Source: an uncultured Chlorobiota bacterium
GTDB lineage: Bacteria; Bacteroidota; Ignavibacteria; UBA10030; UBA6906
Direction: 5' to 3'
DNA length: 64,000 nt
Assembly (NCBI GenBank): GCA_900696645.1
Contig: CAADGV010000024.1
Location: 62,001-126,000 of the forward strand
Every line of letters starts with the position of its first letter. Positions within the stretch are counted from its first letter, which is position 1. The notes under the pieces are model-generated. The model saw nothing but the letters and a program-made list of their open reading frames with translations. It ran no database searches and was not told the DNA's origin. Position numbers and translations under genes: made by a program. Positions 1 through 8,689 of this stretch are shown piece after piece.

Positions 1-2
1 TT

Positions 3-617
3 CAATCGGGAGAATGCGTAGCGATTGTTGGAGAAGAGGGAACCGGAAAAAGCACGCTGCTTCAGTTGATAAACGGCCTGCTGAAGCCCGATTCCGGAAC
101 CGTGTCAGTCGATGGGGATGATATTTGGGCAGACTCAAGGTGTCAACGTGAAATGCGACGGAACATTGGATTTGCGTTTCAGTTTCCCGAGCAGCAGTTC
201 TTCTGCGAAACCGTGCTTGATGAACTCATGTTTACTTCTCGCAATATCGGGCACAAAAGCGATAAGACGAGCGAAGATTGTATCACAGCTTTGCAGGAAC
301 TGGGTCTGGACGAGGGATTTCTTAGCCGCTCCCCGTTTTCTTTGAGTATGGGAGAAGCCCGCCGCGTGGCGCTTGCAAGCCTGCTTGTTCATGATCCTCA
401 GATGTTCTTGCTTGATGAGCCAACTGCAGGATTGGATGGTTTTGGGATTGACATTGTACTGTCACTGTTAGTGGGGCTGAAATCACGAGGGCGGACAATC
501 GTTTTTGCTTCACACGAGAAGGAACTGATTTCTCGGGTCGCTGCCCGAGTTGTGATGCTTGCTGAGGGCAACGTAAAAAAGGATTGTAGTGTTACTGAGT
601 TCTTGTCAGCAACATAA
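3..617 (+). CDS. ecfA: ECF/ABC transporter ATPase, 5' end outside window
   Basis: This is the ATPase subunit of an ABC importer, most likely of the energy-coupling-factor (vitamin or metal) type. The reading frame is open from base 3, so the true start lies left of the window. Walker A (GEEGTGKST) is encoded at 30-56. Next come a Q-loop (AFQFPEQ), an ABC signature in the variant form LSMGE, Walker B (MFLLDEPTAGLD) and the switch His (ASHEKE). The ATG at 66 lies after Walker A and cannot be the start. The tail overlaps the convergent ecfT gene by 26 bases, which supports the ECF assignment. The substrate is unknown because no S-component is visible. Confidence 0.82.
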   Translation, partial: QSGECVAIVGEEGTGKSTLLQLINGLLKPDSGTVSVDGDDIWADSRCQREMRRNIGFAFQFPEQQFFCETVLDELMFTSRNIGHKSDKTSEDCITALQELGLDEGFLSRSPFSLSMGEARRVALASLLVHDPQMFLLDEPTAGLDGFGIDIVLSLLVGLKSRGRTIVFASHEKELISRVAARVVMLAEGNVKKDCSVTEFLSAT

Positions 618-1353
618 CCAGAAGCGGAAGACTTACGAGAAACAGAAGAGTCATCCAATCCGCAACACCCATCTTCCGTACACGAATCGGCGTGCGCCGC
701 GCAACCGGGCTGTAGCAACGCGCATCCATTGCATCTGCAAGATGTTGTGATGACCGGAAGGCTGAAACAAACAAAGGTAACGCTGCCTGGGATGCAAATC
801 GTACTTGCCCGATGAACGATGAATCAATATCCGACCCTCGCGCACGCTGGGCCGCCTTGATTCTTTGCGCCGATTGAATGAGCAGCGGCACGAAGTTCAG
901 CGTCAACCCAAAAACGGACATGAAAGAACCCAGCCTGCTGCGAAATGGTGAGAGAACCTCTTCGATGCTGTCAACGATATCGGCTACTCGCGTCGTGCGT
1001 GCAAAGACGAACGAAAACAGCAGCACCATCCCGAGCCGTGCCGAGAGTGTCAGGCCATCTAATACTCCCTCCTTTGTGACATACACTCCCATGAATTCGA
1101 ACAGAACAACGCCGCTTACTGTTGCCGCGTTGATGAAGGTTATGAACAAGGCAAACCAGAGAATTCTTCTGAGCTGTTTTGTTGCTGTACGAAAAGAGAT
1201 GGGTGACAATCCAAAAGCCAGAAATGCTATGCATCCGTATGCCACAAGCACAGGGTAGTCCATCGTAAACAGAATTTGTACGCTGAGCAAAAACAACGCA
1301 AGCAGTTTTGTCCTCGGATCGAGGTCTTCAAGAAATGTCCGGTGAAATCGCAC
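592..1353 (-). CDS. ecfT: ECF transporter transmembrane subunit EcfT (CbiQ family)
   Basis: This is the integral membrane coupling subunit of an energy-coupling-factor importer. The 253-residue protein has about five hydrophobic segments. It carries the two Ala-Arg-type coupling motifs of the family, AQRARG near residue 168 and AMDARCY near 208, which dock onto the two ATPases. The start is a GTG (bases 1353-1351 on this strand) preceded by a GAGGGA purine stretch. It is convergent with the neighbouring ATPase gene and their 3' ends overlap, whereas these genes usually lie in one operon. The transported substrate cannot be told from sequence. Confidence 0.85.
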   Translation of the reverse strand: MRFHRTFLEDLDPRTKLLALFLLSVQILFTMDYPVLVAYGCIAFLAFGLSPISFRTATKQLRRILWFALFITFINAATVSGVVLFEFMGVYVTKEGVLDGLTLSARLGMVLLFSFVFARTTRVADIVDSIEEVLSPFRSRLGSFMSVFGLTLNFVPLLIQSAQRIKAAQRARGSDIDSSFIGQVRFASQAALPLFVSAFRSSQHLADAMDARCYSPVARRTPIRVRKMGVADWMTLLFLVSLPLLVMLLTRTQ

Positions 1354-1560
1354 AGTTGGTGTTCCCTCTCGTTGAAGGAAGGTAGAGAAAAAATCCCTGA
1401 AGTCAATCAGAAAAAAGACGATTTCAAGAAGCAGTTCCTTTTTGGCAGAACGATGCGTGGGTGACGCCTAACACACGGACGCAGATTCGTTTTTGCTATC
1501 ATGAAACCGCACCCATCTTCCTCCCCTTCAGCAAACAAAATTCTCGGAGGCTCTTATTTA

Positions 1561-2217
1561 ATGCATCTGCCCGAAGCAAGCACGACAGTATTTGTCGACA
1601 ATCCATATCACAAAGCAAAAATAGAACACTATCTCGAGCGAGCGGAAGATTTCTTTCGGATGGCACGGTACAAGCAAGCACAGAAATTGCTCGGCTCGGT
1701 GTTTGCGCTTGATCCGGAAGATCGCTCAGGACTGGCTCTGCAAAAGGCGATTTCTGTGGCCTTGTCGAATCTTCATTCGATCTCGCACATCTCGCATCAC
1801 AACAATGGGCATACGAAGCAATTCCGGCGCGGAGAGGTTGTGCTGGTTGTCGATCAGGACGAACGTGTCTTGACATCGCTTGCCGGCACGCTGCACAAGT
1901 ACGGTTTTGGGGCGGTTGGTGCCGGCGGCCTTGAAGAGGCAATCGACGCTCTCTCAACGTTCAAACCGAGCCTGATCATTTCCGAAGTGAATTTCGAAAA
2001 CGGATCGATCGGGTATGACTTGTATCTGTGGATAAGACACAATGAGGAACTCAGCACAACGCCGTTCTTGTATCTGGCAACTCGTGTTACGCGTGAAATG
2101 CTTATCGCCGGAAGACGAATGGGGGTTGATGAGTTCATCGTCAAGCCGCTTGACGAGGAGGTTGTGATGGCGTCAATCCTGCACTGTCTCTCCCGACGGA
2201 AAAAGAAGGTAGCGTAA
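1561..2217 (+). CDS. Receiver-domain protein with Glu at the phosphoacceptor site
   Basis: The 218-residue protein has an N-terminal helical part (about 15-75, TPR-like 'ARYKQAQKLL ... DPEDRSGLALQ') and a CheY-like receiver domain (about 92-213). The acidic pair (Asp98, Asp100), the switch Thr174 and the invariant Lys195 (FIVKPLD) are present. The phosphoacceptor position in 'LIISEVNFENG' is Glu142 instead of Asp, so aspartyl phosphorylation is not expected. It has no output domain and no kinase beside it. I chose the ATG at 1561 over one at 1501 because GGAGG (1546-1550) sits 10 bases upstream. A terminator follows. Its partner is unknown. Confidence 0.8.
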   Translation: MHLPEASTTVFVDNPYHKAKIEHYLERAEDFFRMARYKQAQKLLGSVFALDPEDRSGLALQKAISVALSNLHSISHISHHNNGHTKQFRRGEVVLVVDQDERVLTSLAGTLHKYGFGAVGAGGLEEAIDALSTFKPSLIISEVNFENGSIGYDLYLWIRHNEELSTTPFLYLATRVTREMLIAGRRMGVDEFIVKPLDEEVVMASILHCLSRRKKKVA

Positions 2218-2243
2218 CACCTCCCGACGAAAATTTCGGTCCC

Positions 2244-2282
2244 GAAAGCCGGTGGAACTGTCCATCGGCTTTCTTGCTTTTC
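2244..2282 (+). terminator. Rho-independent terminator after the receiver gene
   Basis: An imperfect inverted repeat, GAAAGCCGGTGG with its complement CCATCGGCTTTC (one G-T pair), is followed by TTGCTTTT. It lies just after the receiver gene stop and separates that gene from queE. Confidence 0.75.
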
Positions 2283-2328
2283 CCTGCACGTCTTCGTACC
2301 TTTTTCAAGGATTTATCCCAATTTTTCC

Positions 2329-2973
2329 ATGTCTGAACTCACCGTAAACGAGATTTTCTTCAGCATTCAGGGCGAATCCGGCTTCGCCGGAATGCCGTGC
2401 GTGTTTGTACGCCTGACGGGCTGCAATTTGCGCTGCGTGTGGTGCGACACAGAGTATGCCTTCTACGAAGGTCGACGGATGTCAATCGGGGAGATACTTG
2501 GGAAAGTCGAAGCATATAGCTGCAAGCTTGTTGAGGTGACCGGTGGCGAGCCGCTGGCTCAGGAAGGCGTTTATGACTTGATGACGATTCTATGCGATCG
2601 GGGTTTTAAAGTGTTGCTGGAAACAAGCGGGAGCATCAGCATTGTCAACGTAGATAGTCGTGTAAGACGGATTGTCGATATCAAATGTCCCGGCAGCGGA
2701 ATGGTGAAGGAAAATCTGTGGGAGAACATAGGATTCCTCACACCGCGAGACGAAGTGAAGTTCGTTGTTGGTAGCAAGGAGGATTTCGACTGGGCTGTTG
2801 ATGTTATACGACGCCGTGAGTTAGAGAAGAAATGTCCGATTCTCATGTTGCCTGTGTTCGGCGACGTTCAACCGGTTGAATTGGCGGATTGGATTTTGCA
2901 AAGCAGAATTCCGGTTCGATTTCAGTTGCAGATGCACAAGTACATCTGGGAGCCGGAGGCGAGAGGCGTATGA
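2329..2973 (+). CDS. queE: 7-carboxy-7-deazaguanine synthase
   Basis: QueE is a radical SAM enzyme that converts 6-carboxy-5,6,7,8-tetrahydropterin to 7-carboxy-7-deazaguanine in preQ0/queuosine synthesis. The 214-residue protein starts with a typical 'NEIFFSIQGESGFAG' segment. It has the 4Fe-4S/SAM cysteine motif CNLRCVWC (C-x3-C-x2-C) and the 'EVTGGEPL' SAM-binding segment. It overlaps queC by four bases (ATGA), so the two are translationally coupled. queD and queF are not in the window. Confidence comes from the motifs and the queC neighbour. Confidence 0.95.
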   Translation: MSELTVNEIFFSIQGESGFAGMPCVFVRLTGCNLRCVWCDTEYAFYEGRRMSIGEILGKVEAYSCKLVEVTGGEPLAQEGVYDLMTILCDRGFKVLLETSGSISIVNVDSRVRRIVDIKCPGSGMVKENLWENIGFLTPRDEVKFVVGSKEDFDWAVDVIRRRELEKKCPILMLPVFGDVQPVELADWILQSRIPVRFQLQMHKYIWEPEARGV

Positions 2974-3659
2974 GCAAGCGACCCTTGGCTGTAATTCTTG
3001 CAAGCGGGGGAATGGACAGTTGTGTCACGGCGGCAATTGCTTCGCAGGAATTTGACCTTGCGTTCCTCCACCTGAACTACGGGCAACGAACGGAAGGCCG
3101 GGAGATGCGGGCATTCAATGCGGCCGCCGATCATTTTCGTGCCGCACACAGACTTGTGGTTTCGATGGATCATCTCTCCAAAATCGGGGGGTCGAGCCTT
3201 ACGGATGCTGCCTTTCCTGTGACGAAGGCGGTTCTGCACAACACGTCAGTCCCGACATCGTACGTGCCGTTCCGGAATGCCAATATGCTGGCCGTTGCCG
3301 TAAGTTGGGCCGAAGTGCTGGAGGCTGCTTCGATTTTCGTAGGAGCCGTACAGGAGGATTCCTCCGGATATCCTGATTGCCGGCGGGAGTTCTATGATGC
3401 CTTCGAAAAAGTCATTGATGTCGGGACAAAGCCTTCTACTAACATAAAGATCAGCACGCCGATTATTCATCTCACAAAAATGGAGATCGTGCTGCGGGGA
3501 GTTGCATTAGGCGCTCCGCTGCATCTGACATGGTCGTGTTATCAAAACGAAGAGGTTGCCTGCGGGGTGTGCGACAGTTGCGCGTTGCGGCTACGGGGCT
3601 TTCAACTTGCCGGAGTTCCCGACCCGATTCCGTACGCACACCGTCCGGTATATGCCTGA
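2970..3659 (+). CDS. queC: 7-cyano-7-deazaguanine synthase
   Basis: QueC uses ATP and ammonia to turn 7-carboxy-7-deazaguanine into preQ0, the precursor of queuosine in tRNA. The 229-residue protein has the PP-loop ATP motif SGGMDS near residues 12-17. Its C-terminal zinc site contains the cysteines of 'CYQNEEVACGVCDSC'. The start is the ATG at 2970, which overlaps the queE stop. An in-frame ATG at 2889 lies inside queE and would put an unrelated peptide in front of the family N-terminus. Confidence 0.95.
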   Translation: MSKRPLAVILASGGMDSCVTAAIASQEFDLAFLHLNYGQRTEGREMRAFNAAADHFRAAHRLVVSMDHLSKIGGSSLTDAAFPVTKAVLHNTSVPTSYVPFRNANMLAVAVSWAEVLEAASIFVGAVQEDSSGYPDCRREFYDAFEKVIDVGTKPSTNIKISTPIIHLTKMEIVLRGVALGAPLHLTWSCYQNEEVACGVCDSCALRLRGFQLAGVPDPIPYAHRPVYA

Positions 3660-3706
3660 CAAATTCTCATTCTCTTTCCAATCCAACAAGACAGACAAGG
3701 TGAATT

Positions 3707-5230
3707 ATGGAACAGTTCAAGGATAACATCTACAAACTCATTGTTGAGACATCCACCAACCTGCCGCCGGATGTACGCAGAGCTTTGGCCCGGACTATAG
3801 AAACGGAAAAACCGGACTCGCAATCGGGACTTGCGTTGCAGACCATCGCCATCAACGTTGACATGGCATGTGATACTCTTGCCCCGATTTGTCAGGATAC
3901 CGGCATGTTGACCTTTGAAATTCATTGCCCGGTCGGCGCAAATCAAATTATCATGAAACGGAAGATTTTAGAAGCAATAGCCGACGCAACGAAAAACGGC
4001 AAACTCCGCCCAAATTCTGTCAATTCTCTGACAGGAAAAAACAGCGGCAACAATCTCGGCGAAGGGACTCCTGTCGTTCACTTCGAGCAGTGGGAGAGGG
4101 ATGAAGTTGATGTTCGTCTGCTGCTCAAAGGGGGCGGGTGCGAGAACAAGAACATCCAGTATTCGCTTCCCGCTGAGTTGCCGAATCTCGGCCGGGCCGA
4201 TCGAAGTCTCGAAGGAGTTCGTAAAGCCATCATGCACGCCGTGTTTCAGGCACAAGGTCAGGGTTGCAGTGTTGGCGCAATCGGTGTTGGTATCGGAGGC
4301 GATAGAACATCAGGCTATACGTTGGCGAAGAGACAACTCTTCCGGTCGTTGGATGATGTGAATTCGAATCCTGACCTGGCGAAGCTTGAGGCGAGAATTC
4401 TTGAAGATGCCAACAAGCTCGGCATCGGAACGATGGGCTTCGGCGGGCGAGCAACGCTGATTGGCTGTAAGATCGGCGCCTACAACCGCCTGCCCGCCAG
4501 TTTCTTCGTCAGCGTTGCGTATGACTGCTGGGCGTTTCGCAGGCTCGGTGTTGTTCTTGATGCAAGCACGGGTGCCATCAAGCGTTGGCTGTACAAAGAC
4601 GAAACGCCGACAGTCAAGATGGCGAAGAGTGGAGGGCTGCCCATTACCGGACGGGAGGTTTCATTGACAACACCCCTCTCCGAAGCGCAAGTCCGTTCAC
4701 TCAAAGTCGGTGATGTTGTGCTGCTGAACGGCGAGATGCACATGGGCCGCGACATGATTCATCATCACTTGATGACGCATGACTCTCCCGTTGATCTCAA
4801 CGGAGCAGCATTGTACCATTGCGGTCCGGTGGCGCTGAAAGAAAACGCCAAATGGGTGATGGGAGCGGCCGGACCCACAACAAGTATTCGCGAAGAGCCG
4901 TATCAAGGCGATATCATCAAGAAATTCGGCATCCGTGCGGTTATCGGAAAGGGAGGAATGGGGGCGAAAACGCTCGCGGCACTGAAAGATTTTGGTGCCG
5001 TGTATCTGAACGCAATCGGCGGAGCGGCGCAATTCTATACAAAGTGTATCACAGAAGTAACAGGCGTTGACTTTCTCGAAGAGTTCGGTGTTCCCGAAGC
5101 AATGTGGCATATTACCGTGAAGGATTTCCCTGCAATCGTTACGATGGACGCTCACGGCAACAGCCTGCACGCGGATGTGGAAAAAGCATCGGCCGCGGAG
5201 TTGAAGAAATTTGCTGAAGTGCCGGCATAG
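3707..5230 (+). CDS. fumA: Class I (iron-sulfur) fumarate hydratase
   Basis: This enzyme interconverts fumarate and malate in the TCA cycle. The 507-residue protein is the one-chain form, with the alpha part (about 1-290) joined to the beta part (about 300-505). Candidate 4Fe-4S ligands are Cys62 (ICQDTG), Cys145 (GGGCENKN) and Cys187 (GCSVGAIGVG). The beta part contains 'GPTTSIR' and 'GKGGMG'. AAGGTG lies a few bases before the ATG. No terminator separates it from queC, 47 bases upstream. L(+)-tartrate dehydratase is a related family, but the length and fused layout favour fumarase. Confidence 0.92.
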   Translation: MEQFKDNIYKLIVETSTNLPPDVRRALARTIETEKPDSQSGLALQTIAINVDMACDTLAPICQDTGMLTFEIHCPVGANQIIMKRKILEAIADATKNGKLRPNSVNSLTGKNSGNNLGEGTPVVHFEQWERDEVDVRLLLKGGGCENKNIQYSLPAELPNLGRADRSLEGVRKAIMHAVFQAQGQGCSVGAIGVGIGGDRTSGYTLAKRQLFRSLDDVNSNPDLAKLEARILEDANKLGIGTMGFGGRATLIGCKIGAYNRLPASFFVSVAYDCWAFRRLGVVLDASTGAIKRWLYKDETPTVKMAKSGGLPITGREVSLTTPLSEAQVRSLKVGDVVLLNGEMHMGRDMIHHHLMTHDSPVDLNGAALYHCGPVALKENAKWVMGAAGPTTSIREEPYQGDIIKKFGIRAVIGKGGMGAKTLAALKDFGAVYLNAIGGAAQFYTKCITEVTGVDFLEEFGVPEAMWHITVKDFPAIVTMDAHGNSLHADVEKASAAELKKFAEVPA

Positions 5231-5308
5231 CATCAGCACGTGACTTTGCACATTTAATAGCTGTTCATTGACAATTCACATCATCAAACTAACATCAGGA
5301 GAAGCACT

Positions 5309-5803
5309 ATGCTCAGCAAAACAATCCTCAATGCGTTCGACACACAGATCAAGAATGAGCTTGAGGCTGCATACTTGTATCTATCGATGTCCTCGTATTG
5401 CAATGCGTTGAATTTCCCCGGCTTCAGCAAGTGGCTTCGCACTCAAGCGCAGGAAGAGTTGGGACACGGGATGAAGCTGTTCGACTACGTTCATCACCGG
5501 GGAAGCAACGCAACATTACAGGCAATCGCAGAACCGAAGGCCTCATTCAAGGATATTGTCGAGGTGTTTGATGTTGTTTACGAGCATGAGAAAAAAGTCA
5601 CCGCGCTGATTCACAAGCTCTACGAAGCGGCTCTAAAGGAGAACGACTATGCCAGCCAAATCGAGCTGCAATGGTTCATTACGGAACAGGTGGAAGAGGA
5701 ACAAACCGCCTCGATGATTGTCGAACAACTGAAGATGATCGGAGACAACAAGGCAATGCTACTGATGATGGATCGGCAGATGGGTACCCGCGGCGTTGCA
5801 TGA
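5309..5803 (+). CDS. ftnA: Non-heme ferritin
   Basis: This is a cytoplasmic iron-storage cage subunit that oxidises Fe(II) at a diiron site and stores Fe(III). At 164 residues it has normal bacterial FtnA length. Ferroxidase ligands are visible as Glu18 (NELEAAYLYL), Glu50/His54 (QEELGHGMKL) and the Glu-rich helix 'WFITEQVEEEQ'. AGGAGA lies 8 bases before the ATG. A strong terminator follows at once, so it is probably monocistronic or the last gene of its unit. I found no convincing Fur box. Confidence 0.95.
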   Translation: MLSKTILNAFDTQIKNELEAAYLYLSMSSYCNALNFPGFSKWLRTQAQEELGHGMKLFDYVHHRGSNATLQAIAEPKASFKDIVEVFDVVYEHEKKVTALIHKLYEAALKENDYASQIELQWFITEQVEEEQTASMIVEQLKMIGDNKAMLLMMDRQMGTRGVA

Positions 5804-5830
5804 CCGGGTTACTGCCTTGATGAGAATGGT

Positions 5831-5863
5831 AGAGACGTTCAGAATGAACGTCTCTTTTTTTTT
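5831..5863 (+). terminator. Strong Rho-independent terminator after ferritin
   Basis: A perfect 10-bp stem (AGAGACGTTC / GAACGTCTCT) with loop AGAAT runs straight into a T tract. The sequence also lies between the convergent ferritin and mqnD genes. Confidence 0.93.
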
Positions 5864-5885
5864 AGGGGGGGTATTGTTAAGTAAC

Positions 5886-6722
5886 CTAATACAACACAAG
5901 CTCAGGCGAGTTCGGAATCAATCCCTTCTCAAATCCTCTCTTGAACAACAACTCAAGGGCTTGCTTCCCCTTCTCGCCCATATCAATCGTCAAGTCGCTT
6001 ACATACATCTTCACAAACTTCTCGCCGAGCGTGTAGTCAATTCCTCGTCCCCATTGCATAGCGTAGGGAATCGATTCGTCCTGGTGATTGTAGCCGTATG
6101 CAATACTTGCCTTCAAGCCTTCAGAAAGTTTCCTTGCCATCGCTTCGCCTAAATCCTTCCGTGCAACATCAAGTCCGAGGGGAAGAGGCAGCCCGTTGGT
6201 TTCTTTCTCCCAGAATTCGCCAAAGTCGAGAATCTTGTTATAGCCCAGTGATTGGTATGTGATCTGCCCCTCATGAATGAGCAGGCCGGCGTCAACATCG
6301 CCGCTATCGACTGCTTCCATGATCTTGTCGAACGGCATGTCGATATTGTTGATGCCTTCGGTGAATGTTTTGAAGAGCAGTGTTGCCGTTGTAAGCGGGC
6401 CGGGCGTGCCAACTGTCTTTCCCTTCAAGTCATTCAGGGACTTGTATTTGCGGGAGATGATCACCGGGCCGTATCCTTCCCCCATGCTTGCGCCGGTTTT
6501 CATGATCCAGTATTTGTCGGCAACGTAAGGAAACGCATGAGCGGAAATCGCCGTCACTTCAAGTTCTGCTTTCATTGCGCGTTCGTTCAATGACTGAATA
6601 TCTTCAAGAAGATGTTCGATGACGATGCCGTCAAGCTTCACTTTGCCGCTGGCAAGTCCGTAGAACATGAATGCATCGTCGGGGTCGGGACTGTGTCCGA
6701 CTTTGATTATTCTCTCTGCCAT
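5886..6722 (-). CDS. mqnD: 1,4-dihydroxy-6-naphthoate synthase (futalosine pathway)
   Basis: MqnD turns cyclic dehypoxanthine futalosine into 1,4-dihydroxy-6-naphthoate in the alternative menaquinone pathway. It has a periplasmic-binding-like fold. The 278-residue protein begins 'MAERIIKVGHSPDPDDAFMF', typical of MqnD. It also contains 'AISAHAFPYV' and 'TPGPLTTATLL', and 'LLIHEGQITY' holds the catalytic-type His. I chose the ATG at 6722 because the longer frame to 6797 would overlap the upstream ubiE stop and add an unrelated peptide. It lies 43 bases downstream of ubiE on the same strand. Confidence 0.93.
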   Translation of the reverse strand: MAERIIKVGHSPDPDDAFMFYGLASGKVKLDGIVIEHLLEDIQSLNERAMKAELEVTAISAHAFPYVADKYWIMKTGASMGEGYGPVIISRKYKSLNDLKGKTVGTPGPLTTATLLFKTFTEGINNIDMPFDKIMEAVDSGDVDAGLLIHEGQITYQSLGYNKILDFGEFWEKETNGLPLPLGLDVARKDLGEAMARKLSEGLKASIAYGYNHQDESIPYAMQWGRGIDYTLGEKFVKMYVSDLTIDMGEKGKQALELLFKRGFEKGLIPNSPELVLY

Positions 6723-6765
6723 AAGTCTTGTTGATGGTTGAAGGAAATTGTCGAACTGATAGATG

Positions 6766-7458
6766 TTATTTCTTCGCGCCGCAATAAATCGTAACAATGC
6801 CGAATGTCAATCTCTCCTCTTTCAACTCCGCAAATCCTACCTTCCGCAGGATGTTGAGAAAGTCATTTCCTTCGGGGAACTTCATCACTGTGTCCGGGAG
6901 ATATGTGTAGGCTTCCTTGTGTCGGGAAACGATTCTGCCGACAAGCGGAAGAACCGACTTGAAATAGAAAAAATACAGTTGATTGAACGGAAACGTTCCC
7001 GGTCGTGAAAACTCCAGCACAACAATTTTCCCTCCCGGACGGAGGATGCGGTTCATCTCCGCCAGGCCCTGCTCGAGATGCTCGAAGTTGCGAGCACCGA
7101 ACGCAACAATCGCCGCGTCAAAGGAACCCGTCTCGAACCCGAGATGTTCGGCCTCGCCGGTTTGCAACGTAATCGTCGAGTCAAGCCCGCGCTTCTGCAG
7201 TTTCGCCCTGCCGATCTTCAGCATCTCTTCGGCAATATCAACCCCGATCACTTCCTGAGGGTTCAGCCGAAGCGTGGCGATGGCAAAATCTGCCGTTCCT
7301 GTTGCAACGTCGAGAATTCTTCTTGGCCGAATGTCCTTGAGATACTGCACCGCCCTGCGCCGCCAATAGAAATCAATTCCTCCGCTTAACAGGTGGTTGA
7401 GAAGATCGTAGCGATACGCGATAGAATCAAAAAGAGAACGGACGTACTGTTTTTCCAA
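6766..7458 (-). CDS. ubiE: Demethylmenaquinone methyltransferase
   Basis: This SAM-dependent C-methyltransferase (MenG/UbiE) makes menaquinone from demethylmenaquinone. The 230-residue protein has the family N-terminus 'VRSLFDSIAYRYDLLNHLLS', SAM motif I 'LDVATGTADFA', 'GVDIAEEML', and the UbiE signatures 'AFGARNFEHLEQGL' and 'RILRPGGKIVVLEFS'. It is the first gene of a ubiE-mqnD unit, which places the last step of menaquinone synthesis beside an earlier futalosine step. A promoter candidate lies at 7490-7517. Confidence 0.95.
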   Translation of the reverse strand: MEKQYVRSLFDSIAYRYDLLNHLLSGGIDFYWRRRAVQYLKDIRPRRILDVATGTADFAIATLRLNPQEVIGVDIAEEMLKIGRAKLQKRGLDSTITLQTGEAEHLGFETGSFDAAIVAFGARNFEHLEQGLAEMNRILRPGGKIVVLEFSRPGTFPFNQLYFFYFKSVLPLVGRIVSRHKEAYTYLPDTVMKFPEGNDFLNILRKVGFAELKEERLTFGIVTIYCGAKK

Positions 7459-7489
7459 TGAAGGGCAAATCCAGATTGTTGAATGGCAA

Positions 7490-7517
7490 AAGATACGGAA
7501 GTTTCAGATTCGTTCAA
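7490..7517 (-). promoter_or_regulatory. Candidate promoter for ubiE-mqnD
   Basis: Read on the minus strand, TTGAAC (complement of 7512-7517) is followed after 16 bp by TATCTT (complement of 7490-7495), about 30 bases before the ubiE start. It is weaker than the eight plus-strand promoters in this window because the spacer is 16 rather than 17. Confidence 0.5.
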
Positions 7518-7588
7518 ACTTCTTCACCTGAGTTTTCTATTTTGCTTCCCGTTGGATATATTGACAAACAGAACATCAAGATATCTGC

Positions 7589-8689
7589 ATGTCAAAGATT
7601 ACAGTTCATCTTGCGCAAACTGTCGACCGTTCGTACCGGATTGAAGTGAAGCCGGGGGCGCTTGATAGCCTCGCTGCGTTCATTCTACGCCAACGTCGCG
7701 GGTCGAAAGTCTTTATCATAACTGACTCCAACGTTGAGATGTTGGTGGGAAGAAAGATTCAGAGAAAGATGTATGAAGCGGGTCTCGAGACGCTGCTGCT
7801 GAGTTTTCCTGCAGGCGAGAAGTCAAAGAACCAGCGTATTGTTCATGCTCTGCATACGCAACTCCTTGCCGGTGATATTCGCCGGGATAGCCTCATTGTC
7901 GCCCTTGGTGGCGGCGTTGTGGGGGATGTTGCAGGTTACGTTGCCGCGACAATCTCGAGGGGAGTCGCCTTCATTCAAGTGCCGACAACGCTGCTCTCGC
8001 AAGTCGACAGCAGCGTCGGCGGCAAGGTTGGCATCAATCATCCTCGCGGAAAGAACCTGATCGGAGCATTTCATCAGCCGATGGCGGTATTTGTTGACCC
8101 CGATGTGTTGAGAACCCTGCCGCAACGCGAATTCTGCAGCGGCCTTGCTGAAGTGGTAAAGATTGCCGCCGCTCTTGACAGACGATTGTTTCAGTTTCTT
8201 GAACGAAATGCCCATCGTGTGTCGAAATCAAATCCGAAACTTCTGACAGAGATCATTTCGCGATGTGTTGCGCTCAAGGCGGCTGTTGTCGAGGCGGATG
8301 AGTTCGAATCAGGATTGCGAAGGTCGCTCAATCTCGGCCACACAATCGGCCACGCCATTGAATCGTCAACGAACTATTCCATCAATCACGGGGAAGCTGT
8401 GGCTATCGGCCTTGTTACGGAATCGACGGTTGCTCATCGGATGGGATTGCTTTCTTCACGTGAACTTGACAGACTCATCTCGCTTCTGAAAAAGCTGGGC
8501 CTGCCGACAGGTATGCCGCAGCTTCGCAACACAACGAAGTTTTTCTCTTCATTGTCTGCGGACAAGAAATCCGTCGGGGGGCGTGCAAAGTACGTGTTGC
8601 TCTCCGCAATCGGAAGCTGTGTTATAGGTGTCGACGTGTCGACGACTCTTGTTCAGAACGTGGTGATGGAAAGCAGGCGAGTTCGCTGA
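7589..8689 (+). CDS. aroB: 3-dehydroquinate synthase
   Basis: This NAD- and metal-dependent cyclase is the second step of the shikimate pathway. The 366-residue protein carries the glycine-rich 'ALGGGVVGDVAGYVAAT', 'QVPTTLLSQVDSSVGGKVGIN', 'GLAEVVKIAA', and the metal-binding segment 'LNLGHTIGHAIE'. It is the first gene of a five-gene unit. Its TGA shares a base with the next ATG (TGATG at 8687-8691). The start at 7589 gives the usual family length. The upstream region is shared with the divergent ubiE. Confidence 0.95.
   Translation: MSKITVHLAQTVDRSYRIEVKPGALDSLAAFILRQRRGSKVFIITDSNVEMLVGRKIQRKMYEAGLETLLLSFPAGEKSKNQRIVHALHTQLLAGDIRRDSLIVALGGGVVGDVAGYVAATISRGVAFIQVPTTLLSQVDSSVGGKVGINHPRGKNLIGAFHQPMAVFVDPDVLRTLPQREFCSGLAEVVKIAAALDRRLFQFLERNAHRVSKSNPKLLTEIISRCVALKAAVVEADEFESGLRRSLNLGHTIGHAIESSTNYSINHGEAVAIGLVTESTVAHRMGLLSSRELDRLISLLKKLGLPTGMPQLRNTTKFFSSLSADKKSVGGRAKYVLLSAIGSCVIGVDVSTTLVQNVVMESRRVR

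Noticed and set aside
5268-5296. TTGACA before the ferritin gene as a promoter
   Set aside because: At 17 bp spacing the -10 would be AACATC, a poor match, unlike the eight accepted promoters.
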